A model generated the notes under the pieces. That model was not told where the DNA came from, did no database searches, and was given only the letters and a program-made list of their open reading frames with translations. The position numbers and the translations under genes are program-made. Positions 1 to 10,640 of a DNA stretch of 64,000 nt are shown one piece after another. Each line of letters starts with the position of its first letter. The stretch's first letter is position 1. The stretch covers positions 57,920,492 through 57,984,491 of the forward strand of contig NC_057867.1 of NCBI RefSeq assembly GCF_019393635.1, read 5' to 3'. The DNA is from Dromiciops gliroides. Its lineage: Eukaryota; Chordata; Mammalia; Microbiotheria; Microbiotheriidae.

Positions 1-589
1 TAATGTTTCTTAATGCCTTTGGATGCATGAAAAAATCAACTGCTCCAGCTCCTTTATTTGTCTCTCCAAGGAGGACCTAAGAACTATTTTCCCATTTAGC
101 TACACAATTCTTCTTGTTCACTTATAGTAAGACATAGCTCAGTTCTTCCATTGCCATGTCTAACAGATGGTTAGTGGACAAGGATCTCACATATCAAATA
201 GTATGAGCAAAGTTAATATTTATAGACAGTCTAAAAGTATGATCCTTAGGACTCCCTATTCCCTCTTCTGTCACTCTGTCACCATCCATTATAAAAGCAG
301 AAAGGAGCTGCCCAGGACTCCCCATAATTCTGTATTTTTCTTTGTTCCATGGGTTGACATAGTCAACAAATTCATCACCAAATCACCAGCCTACTAGCAA
401 TGAGCCTCCAGGTCCTTAGTTATCCTGCCCCTCACAAGGCAGACAGTTTGCTGCCAGTACCATATGCAAAGCCTATAAAACAAAATAGAACCTGACAGAG
501 TTTGTTATCTACTAGCCTGTGAGACTTATGGTCACCTCCATGTCACGGTGAGATAGCACAGTGCCATATTACTATACTGAGCTTTTCTC
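1..589. other. no gene or clear repeat seen
   Basis: AT-rich sequence with no recognisable coding region, RNA gene or repeat. The 76-codon open frame at 167-397 shows no family resemblance and is treated as chance. Confidence 0.5.
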
Positions 590-735
590 CCATAACAATA
601 ATATTTTGTTCAATTCATAGACCACAATTTGTTCAGCCATTCCCAAAATGTCACGTTCCTACTCTGAAATGCTACTAAGAATATTTTGGTAAAAGGTCCT
701 TTTTGATCTTTGACATCCTTAAGGTATGTACTGTA
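590..735 (-). repeat. L1 LINE 3'-end fragment, minus strand
   Basis: The stretch with CACAATTTGTTCAGCCATTC followed by AGAATATTTTGGTAAAAGGTCC resembles the reverse complement of the marsupial L1 3' region (recalled). It is diverged and truncated at both ends. Confidence 0.55.
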
Positions 736-945
736 AAAATTATTTAACTAACTGGGCCTAATCTATAGACTCCTGGCTAGCTAACTGCTTTTAATTTAAT
801 ATGGGCCATTTATAAATTCCCACACTTCTTCTTCCAAATTGATAAGCAAATGCCTCTCTTTTTAAAATAATCAAAACAGGGTTTATTTATATGAAACAAA
901 CTTAAAATTAAATAGAAATAGAAATACAACCTGACTGCAGTTTTA

Positions 946-1490
946 AACTTTCTCTCCTGCCATTTGCCATCTCTTGCCTGAAGGTATGCTGGCCACTGCC
1001 ACCCATCTGCACTCCCCTTTCTCAGTCTCCTTTCTCTCCATCAGTCCCCCTTCACTTTCACTGCTCCGCTCCTCTCTCTGTCTTGTGCTTGTAGCGTCCT
1101 CTAACTGCAAGCCCCGTCTTCTAGCGTCCCCCCTTTACAACTCCTAGCATCTCTGTAGTGTCCTTTGTACTTCCTCTCACTGAAAGCCCCCCCTTTCACA
1201 TCTCCCTGTGTCTCTTTTTATTAACCTCCTCTCTCAGGTGAAACTCGGGCTGGCCACCCCAGGGCCATGGCAGAGCCCCCATACTGCGTGTTCCGGGAGC
1301 TGGGGGCTGGGTGAAGCAAGCTCCAGCATCCCTCAGGCCTCCCATGCGCCTCCCCGCTGTGTGCATGGGCCTCACCGCACCATGCCCAGGACCTGGGTTT
1401 TTGTCAGTGCTGCCTAGCCAGGCTCAGAGGCCCCCTGTAGCTGAAACAGAGAGCGAGGGGCAGCTCTGCTGGGGGAGCCTGAGGCTAATT
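946..1490. other. GC-rich, pyrimidine-rich island of unknown identity
   Basis: The composition differs sharply from the AT-rich flanks. A C/T-rich half (about 1000-1230) carries loosely repeated blocks such as CTAACTGCAAGCCCC and CTCACTGAAAGCCCC. A G/C-rich half (1240-1480) follows. Two overlapping 69-70 codon frames cross the second half, but neither resembles a known protein. It could be an old L1 5' end, an LTR-element piece or a unique GC patch. Confidence 0.35.
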
Positions 1491-2055
1491 TTAATGCCTA
1501 CAATACCTCAAAAGTCTCAGTAGTGACACTGATGAGATAGAGGATGTGTGATCAGTTTAATAACTTTTCTTCTATACAGTTATCCCACATCGCAGAAGTT
1601 AGGTATATAGCACTCACCCACAATATGGAAAATCTGTATAAAATTTTTTGTCTCTCCCTTTGTTCCAGAGAAAAAGTCAGAATTTTTTCTTCTTCTTTTA
1701 AGGTCGTGTTTATAGTTCCTTATCATAAAACTTGGGTTTATATTATACCATACTATTACATATATGTTATGCATTTCTGAGTTTCTAAACTTTTTCTGTG
1801 TTCTCTGCTGGCTTTTGCATGTCATCTGTGCCTTCCACAAAATTCTAAAAAAAAAAATCTCATTTAATTTCTTATGCCAACCCACAATATATTGAAACTG
1901 CAATGAGGAAAGTCATGATGTAGAAGGAATAACTGTAATTCTAAACTGTTTTTCAGGTCAGTTCACCAAATGTACAGTTTTACCACCCATGCCTTAGCGT
2001 GCCTATCTTCATACAACCCAAAAAAATATTGATTATTTTCATCTTTTCTCATCTT
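1491..2055. other. no feature seen
   Basis: AT-rich sequence with no recognisable gene or repeat. The 107-codon minus-strand frame at 1580-1903 is low complexity and has no family signature. Confidence 0.45.
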
Positions 2056-2180
2056 TGTCACATCATTCATAGGATTTAGACCCAGAAGGGACCTTGGAGA
2101 TGAATGAGTTTCAATTCCTTCAATTTGTTGATGAGTAAACTGAGGCCCAAAGGAATAAAAAGTAACTACCAACTGGATTG
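2056..2180 (+). repeat. MIR-type SINE fragment
   Basis: Contains GACCCAGAAGGGACCTTGGAG, then GATGAGTAAACTGAGGCCCA, the usual order in MIR-related repeats. Only the middle part is present. Confidence 0.6.
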
Positions 2181-3289
2181 TCTTGGGTTCAACTGAATAG
2201 AATTCAAATAGAAAACCACATATTGACCATCAGGTGTGGGAATGTATTAAAATATGAAATTTGTCATTGTGAAACAATTCTCTAAGACTAATAAGAGACA
2301 TCCCCAAAGGGTATTCAGTATTTGGGCCATTGACACTGGCATGAAGCCAGACATTCCTACAGCTGCTTGCTACAAGAAGGAATGGACACACTGGAAGCCT
2401 GCTGCTGATACAAGTGAAGTACAGAGAGAACTCCAGAAAGCCTAATGTCCTCATTACAGGAGTTTTATTTAGATTAATGACAAGCTAAGGACATTCCCTT
2501 ACCAAAAATGACAATGTGTCCTTTGATATTAGTTCTACTTTATTATGAATGTGGAAATTGGCAAAGTCAGCAAAGAATAGCTCATTTGAGTGAATCCAGT
2601 CCTTGCTTCATTCCATTCTTTTATAAATCCCACACTATGCTATTTTGGAATCCCATCCAGAGTGCTGCTTCCACAGCCAGCATGCTTGCAGAAAAATCTA
2701 CTGCTTAATGAATGCAGCTGACAACTTCTATTCATGCCTAAGCCACACCTGCATTGCCAAGCTGTTTGGGGGAAGAGGAATGTTTTTAGAAAGCCCCAAA
2801 CTATAACAATGGGAATTCATCTTCTGTCGCTGCTATTTTTAACTTCTTGAGGAGCTCTAAGGTTTCAACACGGGTCAAAAACCTTTAAATGGCAATGAGC
2901 CAAGCTTTCTGCCATTTTTAATTTAGGGTGGCAGAGGAAGGAATCTAAAAACACACCAAGTCTCACAATGGAAGGGGTGGGGAGGGGGGCAATAACCATT
3001 CTTATGTACAGTAGTAACAGGTTTGGGGAGGGGCCAGAAACTGACCCATAGGCTACTAGCATCTCCCATGTATGGCCAGGATCTGTTTTCAGTTCTAGAG
3101 GAATTTTGGCATCCAATCCCTTTGGAATGGTGTCTCCATCCTAGACATTCCAAAATGAGTGTCTATAAAACTATGAGACTAAAAAACCCTAGTTTTTCGA
3201 GAGACATTCCTTTATTTAGTATTTCCCAAATGCAAGCCCTACCATGTGCCTCATCATAGCATGGAGCTATGTATAAATTCTCAAAAGAA
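2181..3289. other. no gene seen; mostly unique-looking sequence
   Basis: About 1.1 kb without a recognisable repeat or coding signature. Short open frames on both strands (63-83 codons) overlap each other and lack any motif. Confidence 0.4.
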
Positions 3290-3385
3290 GGAATGGAGGA
3301 GAAGAGAGGGAGGGAAAGAAGAAAGAGAGGGAAGGAAAGAGGAATGAAGGTAGTGAAAGGGAGGAAGGAAGGAAGGGAGAGAGAA
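3290..3385 (+). repeat. GGAA/GAAA purine microsatellite, interrupted by a SINE
   Basis: Purine-only tract of GGAAG, GAAAG and GGGAG blocks. A similar GAGGGAGGGAGG tract resumes at 3535-3570 after the SINE at 3386, as if the SINE landed inside one purine tract. Confidence 0.8.
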
Positions 3386-3534
3386 GGGGCAGCTAGGTGG
3401 CACAGTGGCTAAGCACCAGCCCTGGATTCAGGAGGACCTGAGGTCAAATATGGCCTTGGACACTTGACACTTAATAGATGTGTGACCCTGGGTAAGTCAC
3501 TTAACCCTCGTTGCCCCACCCAAAAAAAAAAAAC
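3386..3534 (+). mobile_element. marsupial tRNA-derived SINE (GGCAGCTAGGTGGCACAGTGG type)
   Basis: Head GGGGCAGCTAGGTGGCACAG, then TTCAGGAGGACCTGAGGTC (B-box-like), CTGGGTAAGTCACTTAACCC and a 12-A tail. A non-coding retroposon moved by LINE machinery. It is flanked on both sides by GA-rich microsatellite. Confidence 0.9.
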
Positions 3535-3564
3535 AGAGGGAGGGAGGGAGGGAAGGAGGGAAGA

Positions 3565-3815
3565 AAGCATGTATTAAGTACCTCCTTTGTGCCAAGCACT
3601 ATGCTAAAGTTCTTTGCAAATATGATCTCATTTTATCCATACAATATAACCCTATAAGGAGCTATTATGAAACTCACTTCACAGTTGAGGAAACTGAGGC
3701 AGACAGAGGTGAAGTCACTTGCCCAGGATCCCACAGCTAGTAAGTGTCTGAAGCTAGATTTGAACTCAGGTCTTCTTCCTGACTGCAGGCCCAGGATGCT
3801 GGTCACTGTATGTCA
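3565..3815 (+). repeat. MIR-type (CORE-SINE) copy
   Basis: Shows the full order GTATTAAGTACCTCCTTTGTG, GCCAAGCACTATGCTAAAG, GTTGAGGAAACTGAGGCAGA, CACAGCTAGTAAGTGTCTG, TTTGAACTCAGGTCTTC. Diverged, with no open function. Confidence 0.85.
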
Positions 3816-4497
3816 ACTGACTATAACTAGTAAGGAGCTTAGACTATAGAACTGGCTACCTAACTCCTACCTAAGGCAGTGTTCTTTCCTCCAGCCACTA
3901 TTGTAGCTTTGTAACTAGGCAACAATATGCACCTTAACTTACATGATCAAGAAAGGCTTAACTGAAATGGTTGTGTGTGAAATTTAAATAGGTGGAGTAG
4001 GCAGGAAAGGCATTGCAGGCAAGGCAAACTGTGTGAGAAAATGTACAGAGGCAGTGAAGGAGGACGTACAGCTAATGGGGAAAGAACAGACCAGTTTGGC
4101 TGGCTCCTGCCTAAGAGTAAGAGCAGATTAGGCTTGAAAGGTGGATGAGGGACAGAATGTGGAGGCCCTTTAAAACAAGGCAGAGGAATTCACACTTTAC
4201 CTTGTAGACAATGGAAACCATATGGCAGTCGGTGCAGAATGGATTGGAAGGAGTGAGAATGAGGCCAGAGAGACCACTTAGGAAGCTACAGTAATAGTTC
4301 TAGTGAGAAGTAATGAGTGTCTGAACAAAGGTGGCCGCAATGAAGGGGACATGATCCATTTCAAAGTAAGGATCTCAGTGACTGATGAGATGTTAAGATC
4401 AAACAAAGAGGAATCAAAGGAGATTTTGAGATTTTTAACCCTGGATGATAATGGAAAGGCCCCAATAGAAATTCAGAAGTCAAGATCACAGAAATAA
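3816..4497 (+). repeat. ancient interspersed repeat of family I cannot name
   Basis: About 3960-4480 has the wording of an old repeat (AGGAAAGGCATTGCAGGC, CAATGGAAACCATATGG, GAAGCTACAGTAATAGTTC). Related text recurs near 30.25-31.0, 38.3-38.8 and 54.3-54.6 kb, so it is dispersed in this window. No coding sense. Confidence 0.5.
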
Positions 4498-4763
4498 CAA
4501 CAACAACAATAAAAATAACACTGACATTATATAGCACTTTAAGGTTTGCAAAATAGTTTACAAGTATTATTTTATTCTCACAACAACCTTAGGAGGTAGG
4601 TTCTATTAGTATTCTGATCAAATAAGGTAACTGAGGCAGACAGAGGTTAAATACTATGACAGGTAAAAATAAATGTGTGTGGTTACCCTATCTGTAAGAA
4701 TAATATTTTCACAATACCTTGCTCAGGTCTTCTTCACTGAGGCCCAGTGTTCTATCCACTGCA
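4498..4763 (+). repeat. MIR-type SINE, interrupted
   Basis: Begins in a CAA-rich run, then ACATTATATAGCACTTTAAGG, GGTAACTGAGGCAGACAGAGG, and ends with CCCAGTGTTCTATCCACTGC. About 75 bp of unrelated AT-rich sequence sits inside at 4651-4725. Confidence 0.75.
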
Positions 4764-5290
4764 GAAAAGCTGCAATAATATTCCTAAAGGATAGATCAGA
4801 CCAGTCACTCCCCTTCTCAAGAAGCTTCAATGGCTGCCTCTTGTCTCTAGAATAAAATGTACATTGGTTGTTTTGCACATAAGGGCCTGCATAGCCTGGA
4901 TCCAGCTATCTTTCCAGGCTGATGGCATATTACTTCCTGCCACCCCATTCCAAACTGCCTTATTTTCTTTTCCTCATATACAATCTCCTACCTTCCCTTT
5001 GAATGCTTTTGTACAGGCTTTCTCCCCAGTCCTGAAATCATCTCATTTCTTCACCTAAACGTTTTTTGGCTGAAAGACTGAATGACCTCCACCTTGTGGA
5101 ACCCCTACCTTCTTTCGAAGTTAGGCTCATGATACCGCTTTGAAGGGGCTTTTCCCCAGTGTCTCCCTTGTTAATTAATAATTCCTGTCTCTTTTATCTA
5201 TTTTGTATGAAATCATTTGCATACATGTCCTTTCCTGCTTGGGGGTTGGCAGCTTGTACAGAAGACTTTTAAACATATTTGTCTCACTGG
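4764..5290 (+). repeat. L2 LINE 3' region
   Basis: Matches the familiar L2 3' order: CAGTCACTCCCCTTCTCAAG, AATGGCTGCCTCTTGTCTC, AGCCTGGATCCAGC, then GCTTGGGGGTTGGCAGCTTG. The open frame at 4864-5058 is a by-product of pyrimidine-rich LINE sequence. Confidence 0.75.
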
Positions 5291-5880
5291 TGTCAGAGCA
5301 AAGATGCTAAGATTTAAGGCACATTTGGGTCGATCACGTGAGTGGTCTGAGAGACAGGTAGAAATGATGAGCTAGAACTACTGCAAGTAATCAGTCCTGG
5401 AGATGTGAAGCCTTGGGAATCAGATAGGAGAAGAAGATCCCAAAAGATCCATCGAGGTCCTATGTTCCAGCCCTTGAGAGCCCAGATTGGCTTCTCCTTC
5501 TCTGTGCCTTTCTTTACACCTCCAGCACTTTAGTATGGTGCTTAGCACATAGTAAGCATTTAATACAAATCTTGCCACCTGACCCTATCTTACAACTAAG
5601 GAAAATGAGGTCCCCAGAGGAATGGTGACTACCCCAAAGATACACGATTAGCAAATGCAAGTTGTCCGACTTGAAATCTAGTAATCTTTCCATGACTTCC
5701 CCTGAGCCCAATGAACTCAGTTCCAATCTTGGTTTTGCTACTTACTACCCATATGACCTGGCACATGTGTATCCCTGTACTTCAGTTATCTCAAATGCAG
5801 AATAAGAGGGTCATATTTCACAGCTAGACTCTGGGGTCCCTTCCAGTTCTGGCCTCTCAGCTTAACTCTCCCTGTATAAC
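5291..5880 (+). repeat. L2-tail and MIR fragments
   Basis: 5510-5580 reads like an L2 3' end (GTGCTTAGCACATAGTAAGC). 5580-5680 and 5735-5880 carry MIR-type text (GGAAAATGAGGTCCCCAGAGG, CCATATGACCTGGCAC, GGGGTCCCTTCCAGTTCTGG). The first 215 bp hold nothing I recognise. Confidence 0.55.
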
Positions 5881-6080
5881 TATAAAATCTGCATTCTTGG
5901 AATGAGGATACAAGACTACTAAGGGACAGAATAGAGAAAGAAGAAGGCCAGCCAGGGACCAGACCTTGGGAAATACAGTTTGACAAACTTGCAGCCTCTA
6001 AATATGAATGGGCACAGGGTCACAAGGTATCTCACACTCCTTTGGGTTTTCACAAAACAAAACAAAACCATAATTTAGAG

Positions 6081-6385
6081 GTGGGGCCAGCTAGCTGGCA
6101 CAGTGGATAAAACACTGGTCCTGGAGTCAGGAAGACCCAAGTTCAAATCTAGCCTCAATTACTAGCTGTGTGATCCTGGGTAAGTCACTTAACCCCAATT
6201 ACCTCAAACATCTGGGGCCATCTCCAGTCCTGATGTATATCATGCCACCAGACCCAGATGGCTCTGGAGGAGAGAATGAGGCTGGTGACTCTGCACAGCC
6301 CTCCCTCACTTAAATCCAACTCACAGCAAGTCATGACATTACCTCCCAATGTCATAGTCCTCTTTGAGAATGAAGAACAAACAAC
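6081..6385 (+). mobile_element. marsupial SINE with long 3' tail and target-site duplication
   Basis: Head GTGGGGCCAGCTAGCTGGCAC, body GTTCAAATCTAGCCTC and GATCCTGGGTAAGTCACTT, then a roughly 170-bp tail with CTGGGGCCATCTCCAGTCC, GACCCAGATGGCTCTGGAGG and CTCTTTGAGAATGAAG. A direct repeat AATTTAGAG at 6072-6080 and 6386-6394 brackets it, so the insertion limits are well set. The tail is probably taken from a partner LINE (inference). Confidence 0.88.
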
Positions 6386-6394
6386 AATTTAGAG

Positions 6395-6610
6395 TCAGTG
6401 GAGAGCAGCAAAAGGAAAATCAGCCTTGAAACCAAGAAGACCCACGCTCAGGCCTGCCTCTGACAAACACTGGTTGCATGACCCTGGACACATCATTACA
6501 TTTTTCTAAATTGAAAAGAAGGTGCTAATCTGCATTGGTGGAAAGAGGCTGCTCACATGGGAGTTCCCTATAGCAATGAAGTCATAGGCACAGTCCCTAC
6601 CCCTTTCCTC
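6395..6610 (+). repeat. older tRNA-type SINE with GGGAGTTCCCTATA tail
   Basis: Contains GAAGACCCACGCTCAGGCCTGC, GCATGACCCTGGACACATC, CTGCATTGGTGGAAAGAGGC, then GGGAGTTCCCTATAGCAATG. The same tail recurs at 7530-7790 and 36120-36345, which defines a family. Confidence 0.7.
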
Positions 6611-6649
6611 ATCTTGCTTTAAAACATGAGTCACAGTTACATATCATCT

Positions 6650-6905
6650 AAAAAATAATAACCAACATTTATATAGTGCTACCCACAGGCAAAGTACTGT
6701 GTTAGGTGCTTTATAATTATTATCTCATCTGATCCTCACAAGGAGGTAGGTGCTATTATTATTATCCCCACTTTATATTTAAGGAAACTGAGACAAATAG
6801 AGATTAAGTGACTTGTCCAAGGTCACACAGCTAGTAAGTGGCAGAACCAGGATTTGAACTGACTCCAGGCCCAATGCTCTATCCATTGCAGTGCTACCTA
6901 GAAGC
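6650..6905 (+). repeat. MIR-type (CORE-SINE) copy, near full length
   Basis: CCAACATTTATATAGTGCTA, TGTTAGGTGCTTTATAATTA, ATCTGATCCTCACAAGGAGG, GGAAACTGAGACAAATAGAG, CACACAGCTAGTAAGTGGC and CCCAATGCTCTATCCATTGC appear in canonical order. Confidence 0.85.
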
Positions 6906-7194
6906 CAAGTAAGAAATTATGAATGAGTAAAAGAAAAAAGTCTAAATAACCATCACAGAGACCCTACAGGAAACTGGAGGTTAGAGAGTTCAGTAGGGAG
7001 CCATAGCATACCTTCACTGAGGAGATAAGGCTGTCTGGTAGGCACATATGGGAACCAAAGTTTCCACGAATCCCCTGTCCATATAAGTAATCTGTTTTGT
7101 TATAAGAATCAATATCAAGGTAATAGATGCCCTGAGTTAGTTCGTGTCATCAGGTCCTGGGAAGAACTATATCTTAAAATACAGTCTGAACCAC
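6906..7194. other. no feature seen
   Basis: Unique-looking sequence without a recognisable repeat or coding signal. Confidence 0.4.
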
Positions 7195-7510
7195 AGGATC
7201 CTCATTGGTAAAATGAGAACAATAATAGCACCTGTCTGACAGGTGATTGTGAAGTTAAAATGAGATGCTATAATAAAGCATTCTGCAAACTTTAGTGCAT
7301 TCTATAACATGCAAGTTATCATTATTATCTTTTGATCCACATCTGAGATTTCACTAGCATTCCTGGTGAGAAAACCCTATAAACCAAGGCAGATAGAAAC
7401 TTCCCCAGGCTACTGAGAGGTTCTTATTGGCTCGAGATCTCACTCATAGTCAGTTTCAGGAGCAGTACTTGAATCCATGTCTGTCTATCCATTATATGAC
7501 CTTCCTCTAT
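7195..7510 (+). repeat. MIR-type SINE fragments
   Basis: 7195-7345 has the distal SINE text (CTCATTGGTAAAATGAGAAC, AAAATGAGATGCTATAATAAAG). 7380-7500 has weak MIR middle/end text (CTTGAATCCATGTCTG). Both are strongly diverged. Confidence 0.55.
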
Positions 7511-7529
7511 TATCATCATTATCACTATT

Positions 7530-7790
7530 ACGAACTAGAGGCAGTTATGGCATAATAACTAGAGAACTGGCTTCAAGGAAGGAGGACCTAGGTTCAAATC
7601 ATGCCTATGGCAAATACTATGTGACCCTAGGAAAGTTATTCAATTGCTCAGTGCTCTAGAAAACTCTCAAGGAAAATAAGTTGCCCAAAAAATACCAACA
7701 TGCATTATTAGAGGGAGTTGCCTCATCAGGGGCTTCCCTATGCCAGTGGCATCAGAGGTCCAATCTATATCCCCCTATTATTACCAAAGG
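7530..7790 (+). repeat. older tRNA-type SINE with CTTCCCTATG tail
   Basis: AAGGAGGACCTAGGTTCAAA, ACTATGTGACCCTAGG, then GGAGTTGCCTCATCAGGGG and CCTATGCCAGTGGCATCAG. Same family as the copy at 6395-6610. Confidence 0.65.
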
Positions 7791-7879
7791 ACCAGAGCCA
7801 CCACTTTGAGATCTTGGAGAACAAGGAACGGTTGTAATAGGGATAGAAAAGAGCATCAAACAATATTATCCCCAAACTA

Positions 7880-9390
7880 GAAGATTCCATATTATCTGAA
7901 GTATAAGTTGATGAGCTTGACTTTGATTCCTAGAAAAACTCCAAGACATCATTAAAAGAACAGCTTTTGACCATTTGGAAATGGAAGCAATCAGCTAGCA
8001 AATCACCATCAAGAACTGGTCAAGCTAGACTAAAGTTATTATCTTTTTGATGATATTAAGAGGATGGAAGATTAAGGCACTGCTGCAGTCACAGTATACC
8101 TAGTTTTAAGAAAGACATTTAACAGTCCATTATGATAGCTCTGTGGACAAGATGAAGAAATGTGGGATAGATGACAGTGTAATTAGGTGGGTTTGGTACT
8201 GGTAGAATAACTAGAGCCAAAGTATTTTTGTTGTTCAGTCATTTTCAGTCACATCCAACTCTTCGTGACTCCATTTGGGGTTTTCTTGGTAAAGATCATG
8301 GAGTGGTTTGTCATTTGCTTCTCCAGCTCATGTGACAGATGAGCTGAAACTGAAGCAAACAGGGTCACCCAGCTAGTAAGTGCCTGAGGTCAGATTTGAA
8401 CTCAGGAAATAATCCTGACTTAAGGCCTGGCACTCTACTGCAGCACCACCTAGTGGCCTGACCCAAATCATAGGTGTTAATAGATTGAAGTCAATGGGGA
8501 AGGTTTCTACTGGTGTGGCCCAGGGATCTATCCTTGTTACTATGGTACTAAATATTCTTTAACCAACAATTTGGCTGAAGACATGGATATGCTTAACAGT
8601 TTTGCAGAGGACACAAAACCAGAAGGGATAACCAACATAGTGGACAACAATCAAGATTTTTTAAAAAATGATTTGGGTTATGTACGTTTGAGTTTTTTCA
8701 GCTGTACAATGAGGGAGTTGGATTAGATGGTCCCTGAGCTCCCTTCTAGCTCTAAATCTATCATACTATGAGCTTAACAGACTAGAAAAAACTAAGCCAA
8801 ACCTAGTGAGATTACATTTAATGAGTATATATGTAAAATGTAAAGAAACCCCAGGTGCAAATAGAGAAAGGGAGAAGTAGTTGTCAGAAGGTCACATTAA
8901 GAAAAAAAGATATGAAGTATTACATTCCAGTTATCACATGTTAGGAAGGACCTTGACAAATTTGAATGTCTCCAGTGAAAGCCACCAAGGTTGGAGAGAG
9001 GTCTAGAGATCAGGCCACAGTAGGATTGCTTGAAGTAACTGGGTTATGTCTAGCCTGGAGAGTAGATGATTCAGACAGGGATATGATACCTGTCTGCAAG
9101 TATTCAGAAGGCTGTCATGAGGAAGAGGGATTAGACTCATTCTACTTAGCCCCACAAGGCAGAACGGGGAGCAATGAGTGGAGGTTGCTGAGAGTCCAAC
9201 TTTGGGACAATTGGCTAAGAGTTACTTGTCCAAAAGCAGACGGCACTGCTTCAGAAGACAACACGAACTCAAGCAGAGAGGCTAGAGGCCCACTTGTTGG
9301 GGCTGGGCCATAGAGGATTCTTGATCAGGAATGAGTTGGACTAGATGCCCTCTGAGGTCCCTTCCGCCCCTGGGACTCTGGGATTCTTTA
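7880..9390 (+). mobile_element. CR1/L3-type LINE, 3' part, broken, with a nested SINE
   Basis: A decayed reverse-transcriptase gene and 3' UTR of the CR1/L3 clade. Landmarks are GACAAGATGAAGAAATGTGGG (8150), GCCCAGGGATCTATCCTTG (8518), GCTGAAGACATGGATATGC (8574), TTAGGAAGGACCTTGACAAA (8942), and the terminal GACTAGATGCCCTCTGAGG with GGGATTCTTTAA (9340-9390). Many stops and indels. It is interrupted by a SINE at 8225-8456 and a MIR-like scrap at 8670-8765. The 115-codon frame at 8966-9313 lies in its 3' part and is not a host gene. Confidence 0.75.
8225..8456 (+). mobile_element. SINE with GTTGTTCAGTC head, inserted in the CR1/L3 LINE
   Basis: TTGTTGTTCAGTCATTTTC, AACTCTTCGTGACTCCATTTG, GGGTTTTCTTGGTAAAG, GGAGTGGTTTGTCATTTGC, then a MIR-like end with TTTGAACTCAGGAAATAATCC. 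LINE sequence continues on both sides, so the SINE is the younger insertion. Confidence 0.85.
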
Positions 9391-9886
9391 ATATGCTGCC
9401 AGTATGTGCTGCCAGGAGGAAAGAACGAACATTTTAATGGAGAGGAACACTCTGCTTAACATCTTTAATTGGTTTTGTGAAAACCTGATGTTAGGTGAAA
9501 TGACATTACCAGCGGCAATAAGTCCCATAGGGACAAGGTGATGAATGAATGATCAGCTTTACAGTATCACAGAAACTTTGCAATGGAAGTTTGGTAATAA
9601 TAACAGCGATGCTTTAACAAAATGATACAAGTTGAGGAAGTGACATGGGGGTTGTTCCTGTGCTTCTCAACACCCCGAAGGGGCAACGTAGAAGAAACTC
9701 TGGTGCCATGGCTCAAGGTATTCTGAGAATTCAAGGGTTAACTGGGGGAGTAGAAACTGGCAGTGGCAGACTAGGGGAGGGGAAGAATAGGCACAAGGAG
9801 TGATAATCAGAGTGGCTTGATAGAGGCTCCAGTTCTTCCAGTTGTACATGGTAAAGTAGAGCAGCTGAAGGGAACGATACACATTT
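9391..9886. other. no gene seen; unique-looking sequence
   Basis: No repeat text is recognisable. About 9540-9630 has balanced composition and could be conserved non-coding DNA, but nothing positive supports this. Confidence 0.35.
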
Positions 9887-9960
9887 AAACAGCTAGTGCC
9901 TACTATGAGCCAAGCACTGAGTTAAATGCTTTACAGATATTATCTCTCTTGAGTTGATGA
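9887..9960 (+). repeat. MIR 5' fragment
   Basis: CTAGTGCCTACTATGAGCCAAGCACTGAG-type order followed by TTAAATGCTTTACAGATATT. Confidence 0.6.
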
Positions 9961-10079
9961 AGAGCACATTGATGCAAACAGAGGATAAAAAGACTTCAAT
10001 TAATGTGCTGAAGCCACTGTAGGGAACCTGGTAGGCCAACCATGCCTAAATAGTGTGAATAAGATTTTCCCCACCCCTT

Positions 10080-10640
10080 AAAGATAAGTAATTTAACTAT
10101 GGTAATAATCAGTATATAGACTACAGATTGTGATTTAATATATTTAGGTATTCTTTAGTAGTTTAAGTAAATAATAATGGAGCAAATAAGACAGATATTA
10201 GTAGTGCTTATATAAATGCTATATTGTAAACTGGTCTAGAAATCACAGATCTATATCTATCAACTCAATTCCAATTGTGGTTAGGCATCTACCAATCAGC
10301 TTAAAGGTAAAGGAACAAAAATAATCATTTTTGAGCTAGAATGGACCAATCAGAGCTTGAGGAAAAGCCACTTAATGGACCCTAGGTAGAATCCACTATA
10401 GGTGGATCCATGGGTTATCAACTTGAGACTGATGGTTCTTTCACTCTATTTTATAATTACTATATATGTATCACTTGGATTGTGTTGTGGGAGGAACTTA
10501 TAGGGTATAAATATCCTTGGGTCCTGAGGCTCAGGGTGTTTTGGTCCTAGACCTGAGACCAGCTTTATTGTAAGATAGGCCTTTTCTCAATAAACCTATT
10601 TTCTACAGTCTGGAGACTTTGGTTTTTCTTCATCTGACCC
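10080..10640 (+). mobile_element. solo LTR-like fossil (retrovirus-derived), ends not fixed
   Basis: Promoter-like order of an LTR: a CCAAT motif (ACCAATCAGAGCTTGAGG, near 10345), a TATA box (TATAAATAT, near 10505), then GCCTTTTCTCAATAAACC with a poly(A) signal near 10590 and a short U5-like stretch. No internal retroviral genes are next to it. An old, broken fossil. Family not determined. Confidence 0.6.

Noticed and set aside
3386-3534. tRNA gene in SINE heads
   Set aside because: The tRNA-like promoter boxes belong to a retroposon head without a full cloverleaf.
8966-9313. 115-codon frame as a host gene
   Set aside because: It lies in the 3' part of a CR1/L3 LINE.
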